DNA of 64,000 nucleotides from an uncultured Pseudomonadota bacterium (GTDB lineage Bacteria; Pseudomonadota; Gammaproteobacteria; Steroidobacterales; Steroidobacteraceae): the NCBI GenBank assembly GCA_903838705.1, contig CAILZL010000015.1:1-64000 (forward strand), read 5' to 3'. Under the pieces are notes generated by a model. The model searched no databases. It saw nothing but the letters and a program-made list of their open reading frames with translations, and was not told where the DNA came from. Both the position numbers and the translations under genes were made by a program. Of the stretch, positions 1 to 9,138 are shown one piece after another (the stretch's first letter is position 1; each line of letters begins with the position of its first letter).

Positions 1-126
1 CAGGACGCCGATGGAGACCTTCAGGGATGGCAAACAAATCTGGCAGGACAAGTTGATCAACTGAATTTGACCTGACAGTCACTACCACAAACTCAGTAAC
101 TGTCAGATCAAGTCGAAACTTCTACA
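1..126 (+). mobile_element. Right end of an IS481/IS3-type insertion sequence (partial)
   Basis: The first 64 bases read in frame 2 as the C-terminal tail of an rve-type transposase (TPMETFRDGKQIW, ending in TGA at 62-64); this tail is typical of IS481/IS3-family integrases. The following 62 bases are non-coding and hold an imperfect inverted repeat (67-79 with 99-111, 12 of 13 matching), which could be an internal hairpin. I place the element end near 126 (CTTCTACA), because an interrupted gene starts reading normally just beyond it. The left end and target duplication lie outside the window, so family and boundary are inferred. Confidence 0.6.
2..64 (+). CDS. Transposase C-terminal fragment (partial at window edge)
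   Basis: Only the last 20 codons are in the window. The residues TPMETFRDGKQIW resemble the conserved end of IS481/IS3-family DDE (rve) transposases, where a TPM-T-DGK-W pattern follows the catalytic core. The catalytic residues are outside the window, so activity cannot be judged. The stop at 62-64 is followed by the terminal non-coding part of the element. The short length makes the family call provisional. Confidence 0.55.
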   Translation, partial: RTPMETFRDGKQIWQDKLIN

Positions 127-442
127 GATAAGTCCAGCTCAACAGTGATACACCCACCCCTCCAAAAACCTTTAGATCCAGCCAGAACAGCAGCTTGGCG
201 ATTACAATTCGATGTTCGTTATGCTGGGCCCACAGCGAACTCCAATCACCTTCTGAAAACCTCAGGTAGAAGCCCAAAGCGCTATCCCAAACATCCCAAT
301 AGGGCATTTCAGAGTATTGTTTTACAGTGCCTACCAGTGCGGTACCCAGCATCCATAAAGCAAATGCACCAAACAAAGCCAATTCAATCCAGAATTTCCC
401 AGAACTGTTGTGGAACCACTTTCTTTTGCTTGTTGTATTCAT
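122..442 (-). pseudogene. Membrane protein N-terminus truncated by the IS end
   Basis: This reading frame runs from ATG at 442 and stops after about 106 residues at a TAG (122-124) that lies inside the IS terminal sequence. It has one membrane segment near residues 15-37, then the motif EMPYWDVWDSALGFYLR and later AQHNEHR. That combination resembles the start of large multi-pass membrane proteins annotated as hypothetical or glycosyltransferase-39-like, which are several hundred residues long. What is seen is an N-terminus ending abruptly at the IS junction; the inference is that insertion broke the gene and the rest lies to the left of the element. A TTG start at 457 is possible but less likely. 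Confidence 0.6.
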
Positions 443-840
443 TAAATCGCCAGTCAACTGAGCTCTTCACATCATAGCCGAGATAAGACCAGAAGCAGAC
501 TTGATAGAAAAGGCATCACTCGTTCAGCTCTGTCTTACCCGCACCTCTTCATGATTTCGGATGCTTAGCTCTCAGGTTTGTCTGACTGATCAGATCATCA
601 CCTGATCCCGCAGTGCTCAGGCTGGACCCTGCTGAAACTGTGAGCAAAGTAATCACCTGCCATCGGGAGGGTCCCGAAGCCCCCCCCCTTTGAGGCCACT
701 TACCATAACCCACCGCATAATCAATTGACCCTGCATTGACACCGCCCGCGGCACAGGCCTATTTTCCGTCATGCACTGAACTATCAAAACTGGTGCCAGA
801 ACCACTGCTCGCTCTTTGACCTCAGCAAGGGATATTCAGC
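443..840. other. Non-coding gap between truncated gene and matrixin gene
   Basis: No convincing gene is seen here. The stretch includes a run of nine C at 680-688, about 150 bases upstream of the matrixin gene. A possible ribosome binding site (AAGGG, about 829-833) precedes the ATG at 841. No clear sigma-70 promoter or terminator could be picked out. Confidence 0.5.
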
Positions 841-2376
841 ATGACCACACCTGGAACAAATACCGCTTACACGCAACGCTCAAAGTTGCGCCGGTTCATA
901 CTCGCTTTATCCCTTTTCAGCCTTGCCTGCCTCTCAAACAGCGCTTCTGCCTATACGTTGCTGTTTGGCAAATGGGATGACCCGACCCGTGGCACCGGTG
1001 CTACCGTGTCATGGAGTTTTATTGCTGATGGAGCGGGCGTAGACACCAGCAATTATCACGATGGCAATCTGACGGGGCTAAGTTCGATCGGCACTTTGCG
1101 CCTGTCTATTGATTCCACTTATGGTACTGGTGCATTCGATGCAGCAGTCCAACGTGCATTCAACACTTGGGCTTCGGTGGCGAACCTGCATTTCAATCAT
1201 GTCACGGACAATGGTTCACCTTTCGCGGGCACTACGGCAATTGACATCCGCATCGGCGCCTATGTCTTTGCGTCGGGCTTTGCGGGTGGTGCAGGCTATG
1301 GCCCGCCCGGCAATGATCTGTTCTTTCCTGATCCACTGGCCGGCGATCTTGCCCTTTCAGCTAACAACAATTTTCAGATCGCACCCGGTGCCGAAGGCGA
1401 CCTGCTGCCAACTCCGGGCGGCGCGTATTTCAATGACCTAGAAGGACTGGTATTGCATGAACTAGGACACACACTCGGTCTAGGCCATTCAACCAACCCT
1501 GACTCAGTGATGTGTGGCTATGTGGACAGCAACTTTGATGGCAGCGCCTGTCACTACGAACTCATCAACCGGCAACTGGATGCAGATGACATCGCCGGCA
1601 TGCAGTTTCTTTATGGCCCGGCCACTCCACCCTACACAGTCGGCGGCAACGTTTCTGGGCTGGCCAATAACAAGTCAGTCACGCTGCTGAATAATGGCAG
1701 CGATATCAAAGTAGTTAGCAGTAATGGCGGCTTCACCTTCGCCAACGCACTGGCTTCCGGTACCTACACCGTGACGGTTGCAGTTCAGCCTGCCGGTCAG
1801 ACCTGCACGATCAGCAATGGCAGCGGCACCATCAGCAATATCCACATCACCAATGTGAGTGTGAGCTGTACCAACACCTATACCGTTGGCGGCAACATTT
1901 CAGGGCTGGCTGCATCAGGTCTGGTACTGAAACTGAATAGCACCAATCTGATCATTGCCAATGGTGCAAACAACTTCAAATTTGCCACTGCGCTCACCAC
2001 GGGTACCGCCTATACGGTCAGTGTGGGTATCCAGCCTGTTGGTTATCTGTGCACTGTCATCAACGGCAGCGGCACCATCAGCACCACCAACATCAGCAAT
2101 ATCTCCATCAGCTGCGCCAGAAGTTACACCGTAGGTGGCGGCATCACCGGACTGACCAAAGCCGGACTGATACTCAAGCTGAACGGCGGTGCCAACAAAA
2201 TTATTCCCAGCGGCGCCACCTCGTACACATTCGCCACCAGCCTCATTTCAGGCACACCCTACACTGTCACGTTTTCCGCGTTGCCTGCCGGTCTGAATTG
2301 CACACTTGGCAATAATCCCGGTGTGATGGGCTCTGCCAATATCACCAATGTGAATGTATCCTGCACTCCGCAGTAG
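841..2376 (+). CDS. Secreted matrixin-type zinc metalloprotease with three C-terminal repeats
   Basis: The 511-residue product has a signal peptide (hydrophobic segment about 17-37, ending ASA). A metzincin-like catalytic domain follows, with the zinc motif HELGHTLGLGH at 206-216 and a Met-turn-like SVMCGY at 222-227. This is the HExxHxxGxxH signature of matrixin/peptidase M10 enzymes. After residue 260 come three repeats of about 80 residues (265-343, 347-425, 429-508). Each starts Y-T-V-G-G and ends in V/I-S-C, and each has a central Cys-containing turn, so a disulfide-stabilised surface beta domain is likely. The next gene carries the same three repeats in the same order. It is probably an extracellular or surface protease; the substrate is unknown. 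Confidence 0.85.
   Translation: MTTPGTNTAYTQRSKLRRFILALSLFSLACLSNSASAYTLLFGKWDDPTRGTGATVSWSFIADGAGVDTSNYHDGNLTGLSSIGTLRLSIDSTYGTGAFDAAVQRAFNTWASVANLHFNHVTDNGSPFAGTTAIDIRIGAYVFASGFAGGAGYGPPGNDLFFPDPLAGDLALSANNNFQIAPGAEGDLLPTPGGAYFNDLEGLVLHELGHTLGLGHSTNPDSVMCGYVDSNFDGSACHYELINRQLDADDIAGMQFLYGPATPPYTVGGNVSGLANNKSVTLLNNGSDIKVVSSNGGFTFANALASGTYTVTVAVQPAGQTCTISNGSGTISNIHITNVSVSCTNTYTVGGNISGLAASGLVLKLNSTNLIIANGANNFKFATALTTGTAYTVSVGIQPVGYLCTVINGSGTISTTNISNISISCARSYTVGGGITGLTKAGLILKLNGGANKIIPSGATSYTFATSLISGTPYTVTFSALPAGLNCTLGNNPGVMGSANITNVNVSCTPQ
1633..2373 (+). repeat. Three-repeat surface module, copy 1
   Basis: Three consecutive units of about 245 bases encode Y-T-V-G-G...S-C domains. Unit 1 has GLANNKSVTLLNNG, unit 2 GLAASGLVLKLNS and unit 3 GLTKAGLILKLNGG. 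Units 2 and 3 match the corresponding units of the following gene closely at the nucleotide level, for example the stretch encoding TKAGLILKLNGG. Confidence 0.85.
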
Positions 2377-2441
2377 CTTTTTTCTGGACGATAGAACAAA
2401 TTTTAAAACTGGATTTAGTTATGGACAGGTACGGAATCATC

Positions 2442-4616
2442 ATGAAGCAAGTTGCCCTGGGTTTGCTGACTTTCATCGCCAGCCTTGCATTGGCTGGATT
2501 TAATCCTGCTCAAGCACAAGCCACCAGCAACCCCAACATTCTGCTGGTGCTGGATACGTCAGGCAGCATGAATCTGACCGCGAGTAGCTCGTCACAAGTT
2601 GCGCCCTATAACCCCAGTACTTCTTACCCTGATAATGGTGCCAACTGCAGCAGCACCAGTGTGTATTACTGGCCAAAATCAAAAGGCGCTGCACCAACTT
2701 CCTGTTCAGCGACAGGCCTGCTGTCATTTAACCGCAGTTCATATCTGAACTGTAAATCAGTAGTCAGTGCGCTGGATGGCCTTGCAGGCTACTACGGCAC
2801 GAATGATTCTTTCATCCGCCTAAGTAGAACTGGCAGCAACTATATCTGGGTCAGTGACATCAGCACTGCAACTCTCAATGTTGAATGTAAAGCCGATAAT
2901 GGTGTGTATGGTCAGAGCATGACTACCGCCGATAGCAAATACCCCAAAGCCGGCAACAATGGTAGCGTCACCTCTGCCTGGACCACTTCCTCCGGCAGTC
3001 AATGGTGGAGCGATACCAATGTGGGCGGGCAGTATTATCTGTTCAGCCCTAACTATATCCGCTATCTGCATGCTCCACCCCTTGTCACCACCCGAGCATC
3101 ACGGCTGAATGAAGTCAAAGCTGCGGTATCCACGTTCTTGAGCTCCATTTCAAATTCCACTGTCAATGTTGGATTGATGCGATACGACAGCAACGCCCAC
3201 GGCGGGATGGTTATTCAGCCCATCAAACCACTGGATGATGCGTATGCCACCACCTTGACCAATTCAGTGAATGACTTCCAGCCGTATGGCGGCACACCGC
3301 TGTCCGAGACGCTTTATGAAGCCTATCAGTACCTGCGCGGCGGGCCGGTGACCTATGGCAACAGCTCACAGGTCTGCAGCTCCATCTCGAATGCCAGCTC
3401 CAATGCCAATGGCAGTTGCAGCGGCTCCCTCGTCAACCTGTTCAGTACTGCCAGCTCGCGGGTGGGCGGAATCGCAAGCAGCAACACCTATAACTCACCA
3501 CTCGTTAATGCATCAGCAGCCACTGCTAACAATCTTATTATCTTCCTCACAGACGGCGAGCCCACCAGTGACATCGAATCAAACTCAGCCATCAATACTT
3601 TGACAGGAGCAAGCTGCTCTACTGATGGTGCATGTCTAGATGACCTTGCCAATTACATGTTCAATCACAATCTTGTGAGCGGCAGTAACTCCACCGTAAA
3701 GACGCACTTCATTGGTTTTGGTAGTGACATCGGTGGCAACGCCACAGCACAGGCCTATCTGCAGGCCGCCGCCACCGCAGGTGGTGGATGGCTATATCTT
3801 GCCGACAGCAATTCTTCACTGCGTGATGCGCTTGATGCCATTCTGGCCGATGCATTGGGCAGCGGCATCAGCTCCTACACTCTCAGCGGCACTATATCCG
3901 GCCTCGCACCAGGCAAGGCAGTCACGCTGGTTAACAATGGCAATGATGTACTCACACAGGATGTGGATGGTGAATTTATGTTCTCAAACCAGCTCGCTGC
4001 GGGCGCCAGTTACTCTGTCACCGTCGCGATTCAGCCCAGTGGTCAGATCTGCACAGTGAATAACGGCGCCGGCATCATCAACGCCAACATTACAAACATC
4101 GGTGTTAACTGCGTAAGCACTTATACCGTGAGTGGTTCGCTCACCGGCCTGTCTGCATCGGGACTGGTGCTGAGACTGAATTCAGCCAACCTGATCGTCG
4201 CCAATGGCGCGACCACCTTCAAATTTGCATCCACCCTGACCAGTAACAGTACTTACACAGTGAGCGTCGGCATCCAGCCGGCCGGATATATCTGTTCCGT
4301 AGTGAACGGCTTCGGCACCATCACTAATGCAAACATCACCAATGTGTCTGTTGAGTGTGCCAAAACCTACACGGTGGGCGGCAGCATTACCGGCCTGACC
4401 AAAGCCGGACTGATACTCAAACTGAACGGTGGCGCCACCAAAATTGTGGCGAGCGGCGCAATGTCTTATACCTTCTCTACCAGCCTCACTGCAGGAACAG
4501 CTTATCTAGTCACACTGCAATCACCGGATGGATTGATCTGTACCGCAGCCAACAATTCCGGTGTGATGGGTACGGCCAACCTGACCAACGCCAATATCGC
4601 CTGCACAACGCAATAG
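2442..4616 (+). CDS. Secreted PilY1-like von Willebrand A protein with three C-terminal repeats
   Basis: The product has about 724 residues with a signal peptide (MKQVALGLLTF...AQA). A VWA domain follows with the MIDAS start DTSGSM at residues 38-43 and later elements NVGLMRYDS, GGTPLSETLYEAYQYL and LTDGEP. The long Ser/Asn-rich insertion after MIDAS and the GGTPLSETLYEA block resemble the N-terminal half of PilY1-type pilus adhesins. The PilY1 C-terminal beta-propeller is absent; three repeats shared with the matrixin upstream replace it (about residues 479-724). I chose ATG 2442 because GGA lies six bases upstream and the signal peptide begins there; ATG 2421 is in frame. The gene follows the protease by under 70 bases, probably as one operon. 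An adhesin role is inferred. Confidence 0.8.
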   Translation: MKQVALGLLTFIASLALAGFNPAQAQATSNPNILLVLDTSGSMNLTASSSSQVAPYNPSTSYPDNGANCSSTSVYYWPKSKGAAPTSCSATGLLSFNRSSYLNCKSVVSALDGLAGYYGTNDSFIRLSRTGSNYIWVSDISTATLNVECKADNGVYGQSMTTADSKYPKAGNNGSVTSAWTTSSGSQWWSDTNVGGQYYLFSPNYIRYLHAPPLVTTRASRLNEVKAAVSTFLSSISNSTVNVGLMRYDSNAHGGMVIQPIKPLDDAYATTLTNSVNDFQPYGGTPLSETLYEAYQYLRGGPVTYGNSSQVCSSISNASSNANGSCSGSLVNLFSTASSRVGGIASSNTYNSPLVNASAATANNLIIFLTDGEPTSDIESNSAINTLTGASCSTDGACLDDLANYMFNHNLVSGSNSTVKTHFIGFGSDIGGNATAQAYLQAAATAGGGWLYLADSNSSLRDALDAILADALGSGISSYTLSGTISGLAPGKAVTLVNNGNDVLTQDVDGEFMFSNQLAAGASYSVTVAIQPSGQICTVNNGAGIINANITNIGVNCVSTYTVSGSLTGLSASGLVLRLNSANLIVANGATTFKFASTLTSNSTYTVSVGIQPAGYICSVVNGFGTITNANITNVSVECAKTYTVGGSITGLTKAGLILKLNGGATKIVASGAMSYTFSTSLTAGTAYLVTLQSPDGLICTAANNSGVMGTANLTNANIACTTQ
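3876..4613 (+). repeat. Three-repeat surface module, copy 2
   Basis: The same three-unit module as in the preceding gene, in the same order (unit types A, B, C). The third units of the two genes are nearly identical over their first 40 or so bases. This indicates duplication of the whole module rather than independent recruitment of single repeats. Confidence 0.85.
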
Positions 4617-4721
4617 AAATTGCCCGGCACAGATCAGTTGCAAGCAACCTGTGGGCATTGTGATTCTTCCAGACTCCACCTTTAGTGTCTGAAAGAATTA
4701 CAGGTCAGACCCGGGCTTTGT

Positions 4722-5966
4722 TCAACCTGCGCGCCTGACGATGCTGGGGACTTCACCGGCCAGTCCCAGTGCCCGCAACATCAACGAGCGTTTAACGGGT
4801 GGCAATTTCTGCAAGGTCGCCAGTCCGGTACGACGCAGCAAGCCGGCACCTGGCTGCTGATTACTGAACAGGCGATTGAGTGCATCAACCAACCCCAGTG
4901 CAGCCGTGTTCTCCGTCTTGCGCCATCGTTCATAGCGCCGCAACACGGCACGTTCACCCAGCGCATCAATAGTTGCGCCCGCCTGTCGTGCTTCAGCCAG
5001 CACCTGCACCAGTGAAGCGGCATCCATCAAACCGAGATTCACACCCTGTCCGGCAAGCGGATGGATGCTGTGCGCAGCATCGCCCACCAGCACAAAGCGT
5101 GGCCGGCAGTATTCATCCACCTGCGCCAATTGCAACGGGAACGCAGCGCTTGCTGAGACGACATGAACTTCACCCAGTACGTGATCAGATGCCGTGGTGA
5201 TCGCCGCTCCCAATGCAGATTGTTCCATCGCAAGTAATTGCGCTGCATGCTCAGGCGTGGTGGTCCAGACAATTGAACTCTGTCCATCGTTCAACGGCAG
5301 AAAAGCAATCGGTCCATCCGGCATGAATCGTTGCCAAGCAGTAAATTGATGACTGCGCCCGGTTCGCACCTGCGTGACCAGTGCAGTCTGCTGATACGGA
5401 CGTATGCGCGCCTGAATGCCCGCACACCTACGACTGCGACTGCTGGCACCATCTGCACCAATGACCAGTCGTGCGGTAAAGCGCCGACCATCCTGCAAGC
5501 CGATCCGGGCATACTCATCCAGTAATTCAATGTCATTCAATTCAGCAGCAAAGCAGGTCACGCGTTCATGACGGGTGGCATCCAGTGCTGCCCATTGCAA
5601 CCAGTTGTTGGCAATGATGTAACCGAGATTGGGTTCACCCAGCGCGCTGGCGGCGAAGTGCAATGCAGACTCACTGTCAGGCTGATTGTGGGCATCCCAG
5701 ACGCGCATCTCCTGATAGGCACAGCGCATGGCAGCCGGGAGTGACTGCCACGCACCGGCGCGATCAAGAATGCGCTCGGATGCACGTGAGATAGCTGAGA
5801 CACGCAACTCCACACCCGCTGCCGGTGGCTGTGCCGGCATGTGCGCTTCAATTAGCGCTATACGCAGATCAGCAAGGTCAGGCTCGTTACGCAGCAAGCC
5901 AGCCAGTGTTGCTCCCACCATGCCGCCACCACAGATGGCGATATCAAAATCGGGAACCATTTTCAC
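4722..5966 (-). CDS. ubiI: UbiI/VisC-type FAD-dependent ubiquinone hydroxylase
   Basis: A 414-residue flavoprotein monooxygenase of the UbiH/UbiF/UbiI/Coq6 family. The FAD-binding glycine motif GGGMVG is at 13-18, the E/RVSAI motif (ELRVSAISRAS) near 53-63, and the second FAD motif VGDAAHSIHPLAGQG in the C-terminal half. RVSAI together with GDAAH favours the UbiI (VisC) branch over UbiH. In E. coli UbiI hydroxylates C5 of the ubiquinone ring. The start is GTG at 5966, with GGGGAG seven bases upstream, overlapping the ubiH stop by four bases. ATG at 5960 is the alternative. The pepP-ubiH-ubiI order is classic for gammaproteobacteria. Confidence 0.85.
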   Translation of the reverse strand: MKMVPDFDIAICGGGMVGATLAGLLRNEPDLADLRIALIEAHMPAQPPAAGVELRVSAISRASERILDRAGAWQSLPAAMRCAYQEMRVWDAHNQPDSESALHFAASALGEPNLGYIIANNWLQWAALDATRHERVTCFAAELNDIELLDEYARIGLQDGRRFTARLVIGADGASSRSRRCAGIQARIRPYQQTALVTQVRTGRSHQFTAWQRFMPDGPIAFLPLNDGQSSIVWTTTPEHAAQLLAMEQSALGAAITTASDHVLGEVHVVSASAAFPLQLAQVDEYCRPRFVLVGDAAHSIHPLAGQGVNLGLMDAASLVQVLAEARQAGATIDALGERAVLRRYERWRKTENTAALGLVDALNRLFSNQQPGAGLLRRTGLATLQKLPPVKRSLMLRALGLAGEVPSIVRRAG

Positions 5967-7201
5967 AAGGGCGCTCCCCGTGCCAGACGCGGTATGCGTG
6001 TAGACGCACCCATTGATAACTGCGCCATTGCGTCCTTGGCACCGGTCATGAGATCAAAGGCCAGCAGTCCTGCATCGCGTGCGAACTTGAGCAAACCAAG
6101 TCGCTGATTGAACAGCCGCACCAGCGTATCGGTAAAGGTCACAATGCGTTTGCTGTCTTCCTGGCGCCATGCTGCGTAGTGACTGAGCAATTCATCGCAG
6201 CCTGCATCAAAGTGTGTATCGGCACGCTGCGCATCCGCGAGCAGCTCTGCCAGGCTGGCTGCATCGCGCAATCCCAGGTTCAGGCCCTGACCCGCGATAG
6301 GATGCAGCATCTGTGCAGCATTACCCAGTACCGCCACACGCGGCGCGTAATGTTGCCGGGCGCGAATCAATGACAGGGGATAGGCATGACGCGCACCGAC
6401 TTTCAGCATGCGCCCCAGACGGAAACCGAATGCCTGCTGAAAGTTCGACAGAAACATTTCATCGCTCCAGCCCATCACCGTATCAGCCTGAGCGCTGGCC
6501 ACTGTCCAGATCAGACCGACACGTGCATCAGACAAAGGCAATACTGCCAGCGGCCCGTTTGGCGTGAAGCGCTCGTAGGCTACATGGTCATGAAAACGTT
6601 GCGTCAATGCATTACTGATGATGGCTGTCTGTCCGTAATCCACTTGTGTGCTGTCGATTCCCGCCGCTTCACGTAACAGCGACTGTGCACCATCTGCGGC
6701 CACAATCAGGCGAGCACTGAGTTCACGGGTCTGGCCATTCACCTCGATGGTCACACGCCGTGTGCTCTCAGCAGCCGATAACTTTATGACCCGTGCGGGC
6801 GCGATGACTTCAATGCCTTCTTCCTGCAGGCGCTGCCAGAGTGCAGCACCCATCTGCCAGTTGGGTACCACATGTCCGAGTGCAGCCAGTCCCTGTTCTT
6901 CAGCAGAGAGTCGGGCGAATCCGAACCGCCCCTGATCGGAAACATGAATGCGCCTGATAGGCGTCGCCGTTCGTTGCAGCAACGGCCAGACACCAATGGC
7001 TTCGAACACCCGTCGGCTGCCATTGGCCAGCGCCGTGGTACGTTCATCAAAGCTCGGATGCGCAGCACCTTCAAACTTCACCGCTTCAATCAGCGCCACG
7101 CGCAGTCCAAGCGGTTTGAGCATCAATGCCAGACTGGCACCCACCAGCCCGCCGCCGCAGATCAGCAGGTCATAAAGTGAATTTTCAGATGACGCGTTCA
7201 T
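5963..7201 (-). CDS. ubiH: 2-octaprenyl-6-methoxyphenol hydroxylase UbiH
   Basis: A 412-residue FAD monooxygenase. The dinucleotide motif GGGLVG is at 16-21, SFDERTTALANGSRR near 50-64 is the UbiH version of the substrate/flavin loop, and the C-terminal flavin motif reads LGNAAQMLHPIAGQG. The GNAAQ variant, in place of GDAAH, is characteristic of UbiH. The enzyme hydroxylates C1 of the ubiquinone precursor ring at the membrane-associated Ubi complex. It lies seven bases after pepP and overlaps ubiI, so the three genes form one transcription unit. Confidence 0.9.
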   Translation of the reverse strand: MNASSENSLYDLLICGGGLVGASLALMLKPLGLRVALIEAVKFEGAAHPSFDERTTALANGSRRVFEAIGVWPLLQRTATPIRRIHVSDQGRFGFARLSAEEQGLAALGHVVPNWQMGAALWQRLQEEGIEVIAPARVIKLSAAESTRRVTIEVNGQTRELSARLIVAADGAQSLLREAAGIDSTQVDYGQTAIISNALTQRFHDHVAYERFTPNGPLAVLPLSDARVGLIWTVASAQADTVMGWSDEMFLSNFQQAFGFRLGRMLKVGARHAYPLSLIRARQHYAPRVAVLGNAAQMLHPIAGQGLNLGLRDAASLAELLADAQRADTHFDAGCDELLSHYAAWRQEDSKRIVTFTDTLVRLFNQRLGLLKFARDAGLLAFDLMTGAKDAMAQLSMGASTRIPRLARGAPL

Positions 7202-7208
7202 TGACCAA

Positions 7209-8513
7209 TCAGGAAGCCATCAGGCGCTCAATGTCATCCGGCTCTTTGACCAGTGCGCCGGTGAGCACTTCACATCCTGTTCTGGTAATCAGCACATCGT
7301 CTTCAATACGAATACCGATATTCCACCAGCGTTTCGGAACGCCCTTGCTGCCAGCAGGAATGTAGATACCCGGCTCGACCGTCAGCGCCATGCCGGGTTC
7401 GAGCACACGCCATTCGTTGCCAACCTTGTAATCACCCACATCATGCACATCCATGCCCAGCCAGTGTCCGGTTCGATGCATGAAGAATTGCCGGTAGGCG
7501 CCGTCCTTGATCAGCGCAGACAGCTTGCCCTTGAGCAGACCCAGTTTGATCAGGCCCTGGGTTATTTCGCGTACTGCGGCATCATGAGGATCATTCCAGT
7601 GATTTCCCGGTCTGGCGGCAGCGATGGCTGCGTACTGCGCCTGCAATACCACTTCGTACACGGCGCGTTGCTCCGGACTGTAACGGCCATTGACCGGAAA
7701 CGTACGCGTGATATCCGAGGCATAAAATCCGGATTCGCAACCGGCATCAATCAGCAGCAGATCACCATCCATCAGCTCGGCATTGTTTTCGTGATAGTGC
7801 AGGATGCAACTGTTCGCACCGCCTCCGACAATGGGATGGTAGGAGATATCAGCGTTGTGGCTGTGAAATTCATGGAGCAGTTCGGCCATCACCTGGTATT
7901 CCATGCGACCCGGCTGAACGTAGCGCAAAGCACGTTCATGGGCGCGTACAGCAATCGCAGCAGACTGACGCATCAGCGTCGCCTCGCCTTTTGATTTGTA
8001 CAGGCGCATGTCATGCAGCAGGTGATCCAGCGCGACAAATTCCTGTGGCGGACGCACGCCGGCACGTGCCTGTGCCTTCAGACCATTCACCCAGCCGATG
8101 ACCCGCTGATCAAAATCGGCATTCAGACCCATCGTGTAGTACACGCGGGAGCAGTTCTCCATCAGGCCCGGCAGGATCTCGTCAATGTCATTGATGGGAA
8201 AAGCATCATCAGCAGAGAAATCCCGTACTGCACCCTCTGGCCCCGCGCGCCGGCCATCCCAGGTTTCACGCAAGGGATCACGCTCACGCACGAACATGAT
8301 GAATTCAGCCTGCGCACGTCCCGGAATCAGCACGGCAACAGACTCAGGTTCGTTAAAACCAGTCAGGTACTGAAAATCGCTGTCAGGGCGGAAGTGATAA
8401 TGCACATCATTATTGCGCTGCTTCTCCAGCGCAGTCGGCAGGATGGCAATGCCGCCCTTGCCAATCATTTTCAGCAGCTGCTTGCGACGACGCTGGTATT
8501 CATCAAGGCGCAT
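7209..8513 (-). CDS. pepP: Xaa-Pro aminopeptidase P
   Basis: A 434-residue M24B metallopeptidase. The N-terminal aminopeptidase-P domain (about 1-135) contains FRPDSDFQYLTGF. The pita-bread catalytic domain holds the metal ligands in DAGCESGFYASDITRTFP, the His motif HRTGHWLGMDVHDVG, the Glu in TVEPGIYIP and the final Glu in RIEDDVLIT. All five expected ligand positions appear present. It removes N-terminal residues preceding proline in the cytoplasm. Downstream genes ubiH and ubiI follow without a gap, and a YgfB-type gene lies 52 bases upstream, matching the E. coli ygfB-pepP-ubiH-ubiI cluster. Confidence 0.92.
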   Translation of the reverse strand: MRLDEYQRRRKQLLKMIGKGGIAILPTALEKQRNNDVHYHFRPDSDFQYLTGFNEPESVAVLIPGRAQAEFIMFVRERDPLRETWDGRRAGPEGAVRDFSADDAFPINDIDEILPGLMENCSRVYYTMGLNADFDQRVIGWVNGLKAQARAGVRPPQEFVALDHLLHDMRLYKSKGEATLMRQSAAIAVRAHERALRYVQPGRMEYQVMAELLHEFHSHNADISYHPIVGGGANSCILHYHENNAELMDGDLLLIDAGCESGFYASDITRTFPVNGRYSPEQRAVYEVVLQAQYAAIAAARPGNHWNDPHDAAVREITQGLIKLGLLKGKLSALIKDGAYRQFFMHRTGHWLGMDVHDVGDYKVGNEWRVLEPGMALTVEPGIYIPAGSKGVPKRWWNIGIRIEDDVLITRTGCEVLTGALVKEPDDIERLMAS

Positions 8514-8565
8514 GGTTGGCTCAGAGGTAGCTGGAATCGGGATAACTGAAAGAGCTGCTCACAGG

Positions 8566-9138
8566 TCAGTGCGGCAGGGCGCTGGCCTGCTCGCTACGCA
8601 GACCCGCCAGCTCATCATGGATCAATTGCACGGCAGCGCGCAGGTATTCAACCAGTTCGGTGTAAGCCTGTTCTTCTTCATCACTGCCGCTGGTTTCGGT
8701 TTCACTGGCGCGCGCTATCTCGGTCAGATCCTTGAGCACTTCGCTCACCTCATCAGGCAGCGAAGCCATCGTTACAGCCGGTGCGCCGATACCGAAACCA
8801 TACAGAAATCCCTGTGACCATTGCGCCAGCGCAGCAATGCGATTGTTAAGTGGCAACTCATCATCGGGCAGCAGTGGCGCGAAGGCCATGTCCGCTCCAC
8901 GCAGCGCATCGAATGTATCGCGGTAAACGCGGTTGAGTACCTCAGCGACGTCAGCGCCCTCGGTCAATACTTCACCTTCGGCAGGGTCGGGCAGCAGCTC
9001 GCGTAGCCAGTGCCGGGCGGAGAATTGCGGCATGGCACACAGGGCGCCACATAAACAGCCATGCGCCTCGGCTACCGACACCGCAGCATCGGCGCTGCTT
9101 AATGCCTGTTCTATTTCAGCAAAACCGTGTTGATTCAT
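8566..9138 (-). CDS. ygfB: UPF0149 family protein (YgfB-like)
   Basis: A 190-residue acidic cytoplasmic protein. It matches the UPF0149/YgfB family by the N-terminal SADAAVSVAEAHGCLCGALCA and the LAQWSQGFLYGFGI motif in the middle. Length and position upstream of pepP agree with the E. coli neighbour ygfB. The molecular role is not settled across the family. It probably leads the pepP-ubiH-ubiI operon and is divergent from the zapB-like/zapA genes. Confidence 0.88.
   Translation of the reverse strand: MNQHGFAEIEQALSSADAAVSVAEAHGCLCGALCAMPQFSARHWLRELLPDPAEGEVLTEGADVAEVLNRVYRDTFDALRGADMAFAPLLPDDELPLNNRIAALAQWSQGFLYGFGIGAPAVTMASLPDEVSEVLKDLTEIARASETETSGSDEEEQAYTELVEYLRAAVQLIHDELAGLRSEQASALPH

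Noticed and set aside
67-111. Inverted repeat within the IS end as the IS terminal repeat
   Set aside because: Both arms lie on the same side of the element, so it is more likely a hairpin within the IS than its terminal inverted repeats.
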